The position numbers and the translations under genes are program-made. Of a stretch of 64,000 bases of DNA, positions 16,678-24,663 are shown in pieces. This DNA is from JAJTHB01 sp033763775 (GTDB lineage: Bacteria > Pseudomonadota > Alphaproteobacteria > Rickettsiales > SXRF01). The notes below the pieces were generated by a model that was not told the DNA's origin, did no database searches, and saw only the letters and a program-made list of their open reading frames with translations. Location of the stretch: the NCBI GenBank assembly GCA_033763775.1, contig JANRJW010000013.1:124001-188000 (forward strand). Direction: 5' to 3'. Within the stretch, counting starts at the first letter, position 1; each line of letters begins with the position of its first letter.

Positions 16678-17694
16678 TTATGACAAGCCTTCATTGGCAA
16701 AAGGCCGCTCCAGCAGCTCCTGAATGACGCTGCTCACATCGACATCTTCATGCAGCACACGGTAAACCGCATCGCAGATAGGCATGCTAACCCCATGTTT
16801 ACGCGAAAGTTTTGCCACAGATTCTGCGGCCACGACCCCTTCTGTGGCCGTGCGCCCGCGCTCGCTGAGCACATCGTCTTTATGTTTGCCTTCGCCCACC
16901 GCCACACCAAACGACATGTTGCGCGATTTACGGCTACCGCAGGTGAGCAGCAGATCGCCAAGACCCGAAAGCCCCATCAGCGTTTCATAGCGACCGCCCT
17001 TGGCAAGCGCTAACCGTGCCATTTCTGCAAAACCCCGTGTGATGAGCGCGGCGGCGGCATTCTCGCCCAGCTTTCGGCCACTGGCAATGCCACAAGCAAT
17101 GGCAATGACATTCTTAACGGCTCCGCCAATCTGTGTGCTGATAACATCATCAGTCAGATAGGGTCTGAAAAAACGCCCACCTATCGCATAGGCAGCCAGA
17201 TCCAGAAGTTTTTTATCCTTACTTGCTATGGTGGTAGCGGTCGGCAAACCACGCGCCGCTTCATCCGCAAAGTTGGGGCCAGAGAGAATCCCCACCGGAT
17301 TATTCGGCAGAATATCCTGCGATACCTCACTCATCAACATCAGGCTGCCGCGCTCAATGCCCTTGCTGGCAATAATAATCGGAATATCCGGCGAGATGAC
17401 ATCCGATATGGCAATGCAAACCCAGCGCACTACCTGCGATGGCACCGCAATAATCAGCAGGTCGGTTTGACAGCAGTCGCTCAGCTTGTCGGTTATGCGA
17501 ATACGTGGATCCAGATACACGTCAGGAAGATAGATGTCGTTGATGCGCCGCTGGGCTATCGACTGTATGACGTAGTGATTGCGGGTGCCAATAATAACAT
17601 CGCTGCCGGCGCGATTGGCAATAACACTAAGCGCCGTGCCCCACGAGCCACTACCAATTACTCCAACCTGATAACTTCCGGATTTATTGTGCAT
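16678..17694 (-). CDS. gpsA: Glycerol-3-phosphate dehydrogenase [NAD(P)+]
   Basis: GpsA makes sn-glycerol-3-phosphate for phospholipids from dihydroxyacetone phosphate. It has 338 residues: cofactor motif VGVIGSGSWGTALS at ~11-24, catalytic Lys in GGAVKNVIAIACG, and AALITRGFAEM. Its first codons overlap the end of virB9 by 11 bases on the same strand, so it is probably translated from the virB8-virB9 transcript. The window also holds an sn-glycerol-1-phosphate dehydrogenase-like end at its left edge, the opposite stereochemistry. Confidence 0.94.
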   Translation of the reverse strand: MHNKSGSYQVGVIGSGSWGTALSVIANRAGSDVIIGTRNHYVIQSIAQRRINDIYLPDVYLDPRIRITDKLSDCCQTDLLIIAVPSQVVRWVCIAISDVISPDIPIIIASKGIERGSLMLMSEVSQDILPNNPVGILSGPNFADEAARGLPTATTIASKDKKLLDLAAYAIGGRFFRPYLTDDVISTQIGGAVKNVIAIACGIASGRKLGENAAAALITRGFAEMARLALAKGGRYETLMGLSGLGDLLLTCGSRKSRNMSFGVAVGEGKHKDDVLSERGRTATEGVVAAESVAKLSRKHGVSMPICDAVYRVLHEDVDVSSVIQELLERPFANEGLS

Positions 17695-18457
17695 TCTGCG
17701 GACGCGACATGCGACTCAGCAAGGCTTCGTTAAAGACGCATACCACCTGATTGCCATGACGAAGGCTCATCCGCTTGCTTACGCGTTCCACAACAATGTA
17801 ATCACCGCGTGTACGATAGTTGATGACAGCTTCGTTGCCCTCGTCATCCACCCAGTAAAATGCCGGCAAATCCGCATTTTTATTTTTGAACTGGAAGTAG
17901 GTAAACTCGCCATCATCAAAAATGCGCAGCGGCGCATATTGCTCCGACCCTGAAATAGTGTAGTTGAAATTCAGCTTTTCCGCATTTTCAGGAATATCAG
18001 GCGAAGGCACGCCATCAAGCTGCTGGCTGATCATCTGAGATTGGGCACTTTCAGGATAGATAAAACGCATGATGAACACCATGTTTTTATCGGTGATGTC
18101 GTCTGTTTCACGCGCGTGCAGCTCGAGGAGGTAAGTGCGACGATTGGTGATGATGGTCATATTCGTGGTGGCATCCTGCGCGATGGGCTTCAGAAACAGA
18201 CGATGGCCGGAAGGATTAAGCATCCATGCCGTTGAATCACCCATGGAGATGGTTTGAATTTCTTCACCAAGCTCAAACTCAATCGAAGACTGGTAGCGGT
18301 AGTGACCAGTGAATTTATATACCTCATCCGGCTGGTAAGAAACCGTGCGTACGCGGTGATCAACTTTGATTGGGCGCGGCTCCTTGCTGGCGCTGGCTGC
18401 GCCTACCATGGCCACGCATGACACAAGAAAAACCGCCAGTGTAAAACAAATACGCAT
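17684..18457 (-). CDS. virB9: Type IV secretion system protein VirB9
   Basis: VirB9/TrbG proteins form the outer-membrane core ring of type IV secretion systems with VirB7 and VirB10. The 257-residue protein has a signal peptide (cleavage near GAASAS-KEP). The N-terminal domain has VRTVSYQPDEVYKFTGHYRYQSSIEF and the GDSTAWMLNPSGHRLFLKP segment typical of VirB9. The C-terminal CagX-like domain has LRIFDDGEFTYFQF and the closing VVERVSKRMSLRHG. It is complete in length. virB8 is 2 bases upstream; no virB4, B6, B10, B11 or D4 is in the window. Confidence 0.88.
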   Translation of the reverse strand: MRICFTLAVFLVSCVAMVGAASASKEPRPIKVDHRVRTVSYQPDEVYKFTGHYRYQSSIEFELGEEIQTISMGDSTAWMLNPSGHRLFLKPIAQDATTNMTIITNRRTYLLELHARETDDITDKNMVFIMRFIYPESAQSQMISQQLDGVPSPDIPENAEKLNFNYTISGSEQYAPLRIFDDGEFTYFQFKNKNADLPAFYWVDDEGNEAVINYRTRGDYIVVERVSKRMSLRHGNQVVCVFNEALLSRMSRPQNAQ

Positions 18458-18459
18458 GA

Positions 18460-19194
18460 TTACTGCCCGTCCTGTAAGCGTTTAGTGCGATAGCCTGTCA
18501 CTTTAAATTCAACGGGCACTACTTTGCCCGTTTCTTCGTCTAACGCAAGACCATTGTAAGTGAAATTGATATCTGCCTGCCAGCGCGTTTTTTTGAGTTC
18601 GTTTCTGCCGGTCACAACCGCTTCATACACCACCTCGATGAGTGGCTCAGCTGCATCTGGCTGGTGGATGGAAATCAATCGTATTTCGCGTTTGGAATGG
18701 CGCTGGTAAAGGGTAATCGGGCTTTCAGGGTTGCGCGGGTCCATCAGCCGCTGATATTCTTGAAATACCTCTTCGCTGCCCTGATGGCGTACACTGCCCG
18801 CATTGCGCTCCAGTGTTTCTATGCTGTAGGATTCGTAATGTGTCACAAAATTGCCCACCATAAAGCGCAGCAGCGCCTCGCTGGGATCATCCCCTTTCTG
18901 TTCCAGCAGTGAACGAATGCGTGGCACATCATCGACCAGATCGCCAGCACGGATGATAAAAGGCACTTCCGATGTCAGCGGATGCAGCGAGCGCATGGCG
19001 GCATAGCTGATAAAGAATGAAAAAATTGATAACACGGTAATCAGAATGTAGAGGTAGCGCTCGGCCATCGGGTCATGCACGTGGATATCGTACATGCTCT
19101 GGGCTTCACGAAAATATTCACCGGTGCGGACTTTGTCGGCGATCTCGAGATAGTCCTCAGGAGGGAGTTGAAGCGGTGCTGGTTTGCTATCCAT
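18460..19194 (-). CDS. virB8: Type IV secretion system protein VirB8
   Basis: VirB8 is an inner-membrane bitopic assembly factor of type IV secretion. The 244-residue protein has a short cytoplasmic N-terminus, one transmembrane helix at ~47-67, and a periplasmic NTF2-like domain. Visible family pieces are AERYLYILITVL at the membrane entry, LLRFMVGNFVTHYESYS and the final strand VEFKVTGYRTKR. It is the first gene of the virB8-virB9-gpsA run, divergent from ccmD. The isolated pair recalls the scattered and duplicated virB8/virB9 genes of Rickettsiales, but the full system is not visible here. Confidence 0.88.
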   Translation of the reverse strand: MDSKPAPLQLPPEDYLEIADKVRTGEYFREAQSMYDIHVHDPMAERYLYILITVLSIFSFFISYAAMRSLHPLTSEVPFIIRAGDLVDDVPRIRSLLEQKGDDPSEALLRFMVGNFVTHYESYSIETLERNAGSVRHQGSEEVFQEYQRLMDPRNPESPITLYQRHSKREIRLISIHQPDAAEPLIEVVYEAVVTGRNELKKTRWQADINFTYNGLALDEETGKVVPVEFKVTGYRTKRLQDGQ

Positions 19195-19254
19195 GACAGT
19201 TGATTCTAACAGAAATTAACACAGAAACCATTGAAATATCGCTTGGTTTGATAC

Positions 19255-19284
19255 TTGACAGCAACCCGCAAAGCAAGCTACACG
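19255..19284 (+). promoter_or_regulatory. Candidate σ70-type promoter for ccmD-I
   Basis: TTGACA at 19255-19260, an 18-base spacer and TACACG at 19279-19284 lie just ahead of ccmD in the gap divergent from virB8. The -35 is perfect; the -10 is weak (TACACG against TATAAT) and very close to the ccmD start, so this is tentative. Confidence 0.3.
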
Positions 19285-19297
19285 AAACCTGCTTAGC

Positions 19298-19471
19298 ATG
19301 GAAAAGTTAACAGAAGTTTTAGCCATGGGCGGCTACGCACATTTTGTTTGGCCCTCCTACCTGATTGCCGCGCTGGTCATTGCCACGTTGCTGGCGCTCA
19401 GCATGCGTCAGCACAAGCGCACCAGAGAGCAGCTTGCCAAGCTGGAAGATAGCCGCAGCGATGAAAGCTAA
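19298..19471 (+). CDS. ccmD: Heme exporter protein CcmD
   Basis: A 57-residue single-pass membrane protein. It has the CcmD pattern: a short N-terminus with MGGYAHFVWPSYLIAALV, a transmembrane helix ~18-36, then a basic cytoplasmic segment MRQHKRTREQLAKLE. CcmD helps release holo-CcmE from CcmABC. It is immediately followed by ccmE, whose ATG (19461) overlaps its last 11 bases. Confidence 0.88.
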   Translation: MEKLTEVLAMGGYAHFVWPSYLIAALVIATLLALSMRQHKRTREQLAKLEDSRSDES

Positions 19472-19913
19472 GCACCAGCGCCTGATTTTTGTGGTTGCCA
19501 GCGTGGTATTGCTGTGCGCTGCCGTGCTGCTCAGCCTGCGGGCTTTCAGTGAAAATCTGGTGTTTTTCTACAGCCCCGCTGATCTGCCCGGCAAAACCAT
19601 CAGCGCCAATCAGAAAATACGTATCGGCGGGTTGATTGATCATGGCAGCATTATTCGCCATGGCGGCGACCGCATCAGCTTCACGGTGTCCGATGGCAAG
19701 GCCAGCCTTCAGGTGGATTATCAGGGCTTGCTGCCCAACCTTTTCCGCGAGGGTCAGGGGGCGATTGCGGAGGGTTATCTGCGCTCGCCCAATCTTTTTG
19801 CCGCAGAACGCATTCTTACCAAGCATGATGAAAATTATATGCCGCGTGAAGTGGCAGATTCACTGAAAAAAACCGGCCACTGGAAACCGGAAGGCGGCGG
19901 CTATGAGCGCTGA
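19461..19913 (+). CDS. ccmE: Heme chaperone CcmE
   Basis: CcmE carries heme covalently on a His in the periplasm and passes it to CcmF. The 150-residue protein has an N-terminal membrane anchor (~8-28) and an OB-fold domain with IRIGGLIDHGSI. The heme-binding His is at about 122, in the conserved ILTKHDENYMP. The ATG at 19461 lies inside the end of ccmD. The gene overlaps ccmF by 11 bases, part of a tightly packed ccmD-E-F-G-H-I operon. Confidence 0.95.
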   Translation: MKAKHQRLIFVVASVVLLCAAVLLSLRAFSENLVFFYSPADLPGKTISANQKIRIGGLIDHGSIIRHGGDRISFTVSDGKASLQVDYQGLLPNLFREGQGAIAEGYLRSPNLFAAERILTKHDENYMPREVADSLKKTGHWKPEGGGYER

Positions 19914-21792
19914 GATTGGTCTGTTCATGGTGGTGGTGGCGCTGGTGTGCTCGCTGGTGGCACCGCTGGTGCTGATGAAAGAACGTTTTGCTGCGCTGCT
20001 GCCGCCGCTGGCGCTGGCACAGGCGATGAGCCTGACTTTTGCGCTGCTGCTGCTGATGTGGCTTAGAATTCAGAACGATTTCAGCGTGGAGAATGTGCTG
20101 TCACATTCGAATCTTTCCATGCCGCTGCTTTATAAAATCACCGGCACCTGGGGCAATCACGAAGGTTCGATGCTGCTGTGGGCATGGGTGATGGCGATGT
20201 TTGGCTGGTGGCTGTCGCTTTCACCGCCGCGCGAGGATGGGCATGACGCGCTGCGTTCGATGGCGCTGGTGGTGCAATCGGTGCAGCTCGCTGGTGTGCT
20301 GGTGTTTATTCTTTTCACCTCGAGCCCGTTTGTGCGTATTTTTCCACCGCCGCCTGATGGGCTGGCGCTGAACCCGCTGCTGCAGGATGTCGCGCTCGCC
20401 ATGCACCCGCCGATGCTCTATGTCGGCTATGTCGGTTTTTCGATGGTGTTTGCGCTCGCGCTCGCCGCCATGCTGCTGCCCGCCGATAGAGCACCGGACA
20501 TGCGCCGCTGGGCAGCGCTGGTGCATCCTTGGATCATGGTGTCGTGGGCAACCCTCACGCTGGGTATCGGGCTTGGCAGCTGGTGGGCGTATCGCGAGCT
20601 GGGCTGGGGTGGCTGGTGGTTCTGGGATCCGGTGGAGAACGCCTCGCTGATGCCATGGCTTTCCGGCACGGCGCTGTTTCATTCCAACCTGGTGCTGAAA
20701 AAACGCGGGCTACTCGCGCCATGGGTGGTGCTGCTGGCGATTCTTACTTTTGGTCTTAGCCTGCTTGGTACATTTCTGGTGCGTTCCGGCGCGCTGACTT
20801 CGGTGCATAGTTTCGCTAACGATCCAACGCGTGGGCTTTATATTCTCGGTTACATCACGTTAGTGATGGGCGCGGCGCTGCTGCTTTATGCATTGCGCGG
20901 TCATCGCTTCAGCGCTCAGGAACCGCTCCTGCCCGCCTCCCGCGAGGGCATGATTGTGATCAATAATCTGTTTATCATGACCGCCTGCGCCACGGTGGTG
21001 CTGGGCACCATGTACCCGCTGGTAGCCGAATGGCTGAGTGGCGACCGCCTGACCGTTGGCGCGCCTTATTTCAACGCGACCTTTCTGCCGCTGATGGCGC
21101 TGCCGCTGCTCTTTGCTGCGCTGGTGCCTTTCATGCCATGGAAAAAAGCATGCATCAAAGATGCGCTGCTTCGGTGCAAGCCGGCGCTGCTGGCCGCCGC
21201 CACCGCCATGGTGCTGGCGCTGGTTTCGGCCGGCTCTCATGTGCCTTATGCCATGGCCGGTTTTGGTCTGGCAGCGTGGCTGTTTGTGGCCAGCCTGAAA
21301 TGGCTGAAACAGGCCGATGGCGTCGCTGGCCGCTGGTCGGTTTTTCTTGGCCACGCTGGCGCGGCGATCATGGTGGCGGGCATCACCGGCGTCGGGCTGT
21401 GGAAAACCAGCGTTGAACAAAGCCTGCCCGCCGGCGCGCAAATGACGATCGGCAGCTACAACCTCAGCCTGGAAAAAATTGAACCGCTGCGCATGCCCAA
21501 TTACAGCGCCATACGCGGTCATATCGCCGCCAGCAGACCGCAGCCCGAAGAAGCCGAGCCAATCAGATTATTCCCAGAATTTCGCACCTATGATATTCGC
21601 GGCGCCACCACCAGCGAAGCCTCCATTTACGGCACATTGCTCCATGATTTGTATGTCGTGGCCGGTGAACAGCAACCTGACGGCAGCATGGCGCTGCGCG
21701 CCTATTATGTGCCACTCATCAGTTTCATCTGGATTGGTTTTGTGCTAATGGGCATGGCAGGTTTTGTTTCACTCAGGCGCCAAAAATTATGA
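19903..21792 (+). CDS. ccmF: Cytochrome c-type biogenesis protein CcmF (heme lyase)
   Basis: CcmF is the heme lyase core that attaches heme to apocytochrome c together with CcmH. It has 629 residues and about 15 hydrophobic segments. The WWD heme-contact motif is seen as GWGGWWFWDPVENASLMPW at ~232-250. Other family sequences are WGNHEGSMLLW, AMHPPMLYVGYVGF and TFLVRSGALTSVHSFA. The length is normal. Overlaps of a few bases on both sides tie it to ccmE and ccmG. Confidence 0.96.
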   Translation: MSAEIGLFMVVVALVCSLVAPLVLMKERFAALLPPLALAQAMSLTFALLLLMWLRIQNDFSVENVLSHSNLSMPLLYKITGTWGNHEGSMLLWAWVMAMFGWWLSLSPPREDGHDALRSMALVVQSVQLAGVLVFILFTSSPFVRIFPPPPDGLALNPLLQDVALAMHPPMLYVGYVGFSMVFALALAAMLLPADRAPDMRRWAALVHPWIMVSWATLTLGIGLGSWWAYRELGWGGWWFWDPVENASLMPWLSGTALFHSNLVLKKRGLLAPWVVLLAILTFGLSLLGTFLVRSGALTSVHSFANDPTRGLYILGYITLVMGAALLLYALRGHRFSAQEPLLPASREGMIVINNLFIMTACATVVLGTMYPLVAEWLSGDRLTVGAPYFNATFLPLMALPLLFAALVPFMPWKKACIKDALLRCKPALLAAATAMVLALVSAGSHVPYAMAGFGLAAWLFVASLKWLKQADGVAGRWSVFLGHAGAAIMVAGITGVGLWKTSVEQSLPAGAQMTIGSYNLSLEKIEPLRMPNYSAIRGHIAASRPQPEEAEPIRLFPEFRTYDIRGATTSEASIYGTLLHDLYVVAGEQQPDGSMALRAYYVPLISFIWIGFVLMGMAGFVSLRRQKL

Positions 21793-22337
21793 ACAACCGT
21801 ATTCTGCTGCGTTTCGCCCCTCTGCTGGTGCTGCTTGCTATCATCATACTTGGCGGCCTTGGCCTGTTTGGGCGCTATGACCCTGCGCGTGCGCCCTCGC
21901 CGATGATGGATAAACAGGTGAATTTTTTTGATCTGCCGATGGTGATGGGCGATGCTGTTCGCTTCACTCCACACAACTGGCGCGGCCGCGTTGTGGTGCT
22001 GAATCTGTTTGCGACATGGTGCCAGCCCTGCATTATCGAGCACCCCGAACTGATGAAACTTGCAGCAACGGGTCAGGTGGAGATTCACGGCATTGCCTGG
22101 CGTGATAAGCGCGAAAACGTGCTCGAGTGGCTTAAAATACGCGGCAACCCATACCGCTTTGTCGGGTTGGATGAAAGTGGTAAAAGCTCCATTGCGCTGG
22201 GGGTGATGGGCGTGCCTGAAACCTACATCATCGATAAACATGGCCGCATTCGCTACACTTACCGATCCAATCTCACGGCGGATATCATTCAAAACGAAAT
22301 CATCCCCGCTGTGCAGCTGCTGAAAGCCGAGCCGTGA
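21789..22337 (+). CDS. ccmG: Thiol:disulfide interchange protein CcmG/DsbE
   Basis: A membrane-anchored thioredoxin-like protein that keeps the apocytochrome CXXCH motif reduced. It has 182 residues: an anchor at ~9-27, then a thioredoxin fold with active site FATWCQPC (Cys 78 and 81). The cis-Pro loop is GVMGVPETYIID and IHGIAWRDKRENVLEWL is the typical CcmG insert. The gene overlaps ccmF by 4 bases and ccmH by 1 base. Confidence 0.94.
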   Translation: MNNRILLRFAPLLVLLAIIILGGLGLFGRYDPARAPSPMMDKQVNFFDLPMVMGDAVRFTPHNWRGRVVVLNLFATWCQPCIIEHPELMKLAATGQVEIHGIAWRDKRENVLEWLKIRGNPYRFVGLDESGKSSIALGVMGVPETYIIDKHGRIRYTYRSNLTADIIQNEIIPAVQLLKAEP

Positions 22338-22726
22338 TGCGTTTCCTTGCGCTGCTCATGTGCTCGCTTTTGCTACCCATCGCCGCGCACGCGCTGACGG
22401 TGGACACCCCCCTGCCCGATAGCGCGCAGGAAGCCCGCGCCAAGGCGCTTTTTCGCGATATACGCTGCGTGGTTTGCCAGAGCGAACCGCTGGCTGATTC
22501 GCCGTCTGAGATGGCTAAAACCATGCGCGCCGCCATTCGTGAGCAGATTGCCAGCGGCATGAGCGATGATGAGGTGAAGGCCTTTCTTGTCTCTCGTTAT
22601 GGTGACTTCATCCTGATGCAACCGCCATTTAAAAGTTCAACATTGCTTCTCTGGCTTGGGCCGCTGCTGATTTTTATCGCGGCGCTGCTGGGTGTGGTGC
22701 GTTTTTTCCGCAGGCAATCAGCATGA
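22337..22726 (+). CDS. ccmH: Cytochrome c-type biogenesis protein CcmH (CcmL)
   Basis: A thiol oxidoreductase subunit of the heme lyase complex. It has 129 residues: signal peptide ~1-19, redox motif RCVVCQ with Cys 44 and 47, then IREQIASGMSDDEVKAFLVSRYGDFI, and a C-terminal membrane helix. The ATG at 22337 shares its A with the ccmG stop TGA; a GTG at 22334 is an alternative. Length and layout are typical. Confidence 0.94.
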   Translation: MRFLALLMCSLLLPIAAHALTVDTPLPDSAQEARAKALFRDIRCVVCQSEPLADSPSEMAKTMRAAIREQIASGMSDDEVKAFLVSRYGDFILMQPPFKSSTLLLWLGPLLIFIAALLGVVRFFRRQSA

Positions 22727-23331
22727 CAAGCTATCTGATTGTTGCTCTATGCCTGCTGCCTTTTCTTTTTATGGTGCTTTGGCCGCTGCGGCGTGAAAAG
22801 TTTCTGGCGCTGGCGCTGGCGATTGTGATGACGACCGCCAGCTTACTGTTCTATGGGCAGCTTGGCAGACCAGAGATGCCAGCGCTGATGGAGGCACGAA
22901 ACCAGCGCCTGTCAGAGCTTCGCGCGCAGATTCAGGAAGATTCTGCGCTGGTGAAGGAAGATGCGAAAAATGTCGCCGCGTGGATTCGCCTTGGCGCGGC
23001 ATTCATGGAAACCAGTCAGTTCGGCGCCGCTGCCAATAGCTTCAAGCAGGCGGTGTTGCTCACTGGCGGCGCGCCGGATGTCATCATGGCTTATGCCAAA
23101 GCCACTATTGCAGCAGAAGATGGCAATGTGAGCGATGCCAGCAAAAAAAGCCTCGAGATGGTGCTGCTGCAAAAGCCTGAACACATGGAGGCACGCTACT
23201 GGCTGATTGTACGCCGTGTGCAAAGCGGCGAAGGCGAAACCGCAATGAAAGATATGCAGGCGCTTTACCACTCACTGCCGGATAACTCGCCGCTGAAAGC
23301 GATGATCAACCGCAAGATTGGGCGGGAGTGA
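22723..23331 (+). CDS. ccmI: Cytochrome c maturation TPR protein CcmI
   Basis: CcmI presents apocytochrome c to the heme lyase. The 202-residue protein has two N-terminal membrane helices (~3-20 and 26-46). A periplasmic TPR region follows, including DAKNVAAWIRLGAAFMETSQ and PEHMEARYWLIVRR. It is the last gene of the ccmD-I operon, overlapping ccmH by 4 bases. The CcmI assignment rests mainly on position and architecture, since TPR sequences are not diagnostic. Confidence 0.85.
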   Translation: MTSYLIVALCLLPFLFMVLWPLRREKFLALALAIVMTTASLLFYGQLGRPEMPALMEARNQRLSELRAQIQEDSALVKEDAKNVAAWIRLGAAFMETSQFGAAANSFKQAVLLTGGAPDVIMAYAKATIAAEDGNVSDASKKSLEMVLLQKPEHMEARYWLIVRRVQSGEGETAMKDMQALYHSLPDNSPLKAMINRKIGRE

Positions 23332-23373
23332 ATCACGGACTATCAGCGGCAAGAATCGACTACCCAGCCTGTT

Positions 23374-23643
23374 CTATTTTCTCTTCATTTGTTCTTTTTT
23401 GGCCTTGATGCATATCGGACATTTCTCGCCTTTTTTGACAGACGAGCTGTTTTCATCTTTCATTTTGCCCATACACATTTTGCACATACCATCCTTGCAA
23501 CATTCACACTTCTTGGATTTGTGGCATTCACATTTTTCGCAGCACGGCATGGATGTTTCTGCGGCTGGCGCCGAACCGCCTTCAACGTTTGAGCAAGCGG
23601 TGATGAAAACTAAAAGAGCAACAGACAGGAATTTCTTTAACAT
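23374..23643 (-). CDS. Small Cys-rich lipoprotein, possible metal binder
   Basis: An 89-residue lipoprotein. The signal peptide LKKFLSVALLVFITAC has a usable lipobox with lipidated Cys 17. The mature chain (~72 residues) contains 11 further cysteines, mostly in the block MPCCEKCECHKSKKCECC and the following KDGMCKMCMG, then EKCPICIKAKK near the end. The Cys/Met/His-Lys composition suggests Cu(I) or Zn binding or thiol buffering in the envelope; this is inference. The start at 23643 has GGAGG 5 bases upstream. It lies 16 bases after pheA on the same strand. I recognise no named family. Confidence 0.7.
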   Translation of the reverse strand: MLKKFLSVALLVFITACSNVEGGSAPAAETSMPCCEKCECHKSKKCECCKDGMCKMCMGKMKDENSSSVKKGEKCPICIKAKKEQMKRK

Positions 23644-23659
23644 TGAAGCCTCCAAAGGT

Positions 23660-24526
23660 TTAATTAAATCGATTAGGATCCGCGGGATAGACGCCGAGCA
23701 CCTGCACTTTTTTGCAGAAAAAGCCCAGTTCCTCGAGCGCGTTTCTGAGCCCCGGCTCGCTTGGGTGGCCTTCAACCGTCAGGAAAAACTGAGCGGACTC
23801 GCGCTTTGCCCCTGGCGGAATATAGCTTTCCAGTTTGATCATATTGATGCCGTTGGTGGCAAAGCCGCCAAGCGCCTTGTAGAGCGCTGCCGGTATGTTG
23901 CGGATGGCAAAGAGCAGCGTGGTGAGAATCACCTCGTCTTCTTTCGGTTTGGGATCCACCGGCTCACGCGCAATGATCACAAACACCGTCGTGTTATGAT
24001 CCGAATCCTGCATGTGCTCTCTCAGCACCGAAAGGCCATACAGCTCGGCAGCCAGTGGCGAGGCCAGCGCGGCTTTGCTGGGGTCGTTCCACTTCGCCAC
24101 ATCCGCTGCGGCCGCGGCGGTGTTCGAGTAGGTGTGGGTGGTAAACTTGTGTTTCAGCAGGTTCTGGCGGCATTGCAACAGCGCCTGCGGGTGGGAATAG
24201 ACATCCTTCACCGAATCAAGGCTTGCGCCTTTTGGCGCCAGCAGCTGGTGCTCGATTTTCTGGAAATATTCGCCAACAATGTGCAATTTGGTTTTCGGCA
24301 GCAGCTGATGAATTTCCGCCACGCGCCCGGCCTGCGAATTTTCGATCGGGATCATGCCCAGCTGGGCTTTGCCACTCGCAACCGCCTCAAACACATCTTC
24401 AAAGCTCGCGCAAGGCAGCGTATGCATATACGGGCAGGCCTGCCGGCAAGCGAGGTCAGCATTCGCCCCTTCCATGCCCATAAAAGCGATGGTGTTCTCT
24501 GGATCAAGCACGGTTGCACTGGACAT
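23660..24526 (-). CDS. pheA: Prephenate dehydratase
   Basis: Converts prephenate to phenylpyruvate for phenylalanine. The 288-residue monofunctional enzyme has a bilobed catalytic domain with VYSHPQALLQC and the catalytic Thr-Phe motif region HNTTVFVIIA. A C-terminal ACT domain follows, with LYKALGGFATNGINMIKLES, the phenylalanine-binding ESRP-type motif reading LESYIPPG. No fused chorismate mutase. Transcribed together with the Cys-rich lipoprotein. Confidence 0.94.
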   Translation of the reverse strand: MSSATVLDPENTIAFMGMEGANADLACRQACPYMHTLPCASFEDVFEAVASGKAQLGMIPIENSQAGRVAEIHQLLPKTKLHIVGEYFQKIEHQLLAPKGASLDSVKDVYSHPQALLQCRQNLLKHKFTTHTYSNTAAAAADVAKWNDPSKAALASPLAAELYGLSVLREHMQDSDHNTTVFVIIAREPVDPKPKEDEVILTTLLFAIRNIPAALYKALGGFATNGINMIKLESYIPPGAKRESAQFFLTVEGHPSEPGLRNALEELGFFCKKVQVLGVYPADPNRFN

Positions 24527-24551
24527 AATTCTTACAAAACTCTAGAAGTGT

Positions 24552-24657
24552 AACCCCGCGCTTGTTGCGGGGTCTGGTGTTTATTAGAAACAGTTCTATA
24601 AATCTGACGCAAGTTAAAACATTTGAATTTAAACCGGACCCCGCCATTCGGCGGGGC
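24552..24657. repeat. Split copy of the GGGGTCCGGACCCC-type palindromic element
   Basis: The left half at 24552-24575 has ACCCCGCGCTTGTTGCGGGG; the right half at 24635-24657 has CCGGACCCCGCCATTCGGCG. They are separated by about 60 AT-rich bases. The two halves correspond, on the opposite strand, to the two hairpins of the in-frame element at 44450-44500 in ileS; the left half differs from it by only one base over the hairpin. It fills the pheA-aroG gap. Confidence 0.65.
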
Positions 24658-24663
24658 TAAAGT

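Noticed and set aside
23318..24553. 411-codon open frame on the plus strand opposite pheA and the Cys-rich lipoprotein
   Set aside because: Composition is that of an antisense shadow; the minus-strand genes have clear family motifs and a ribosome-binding site.
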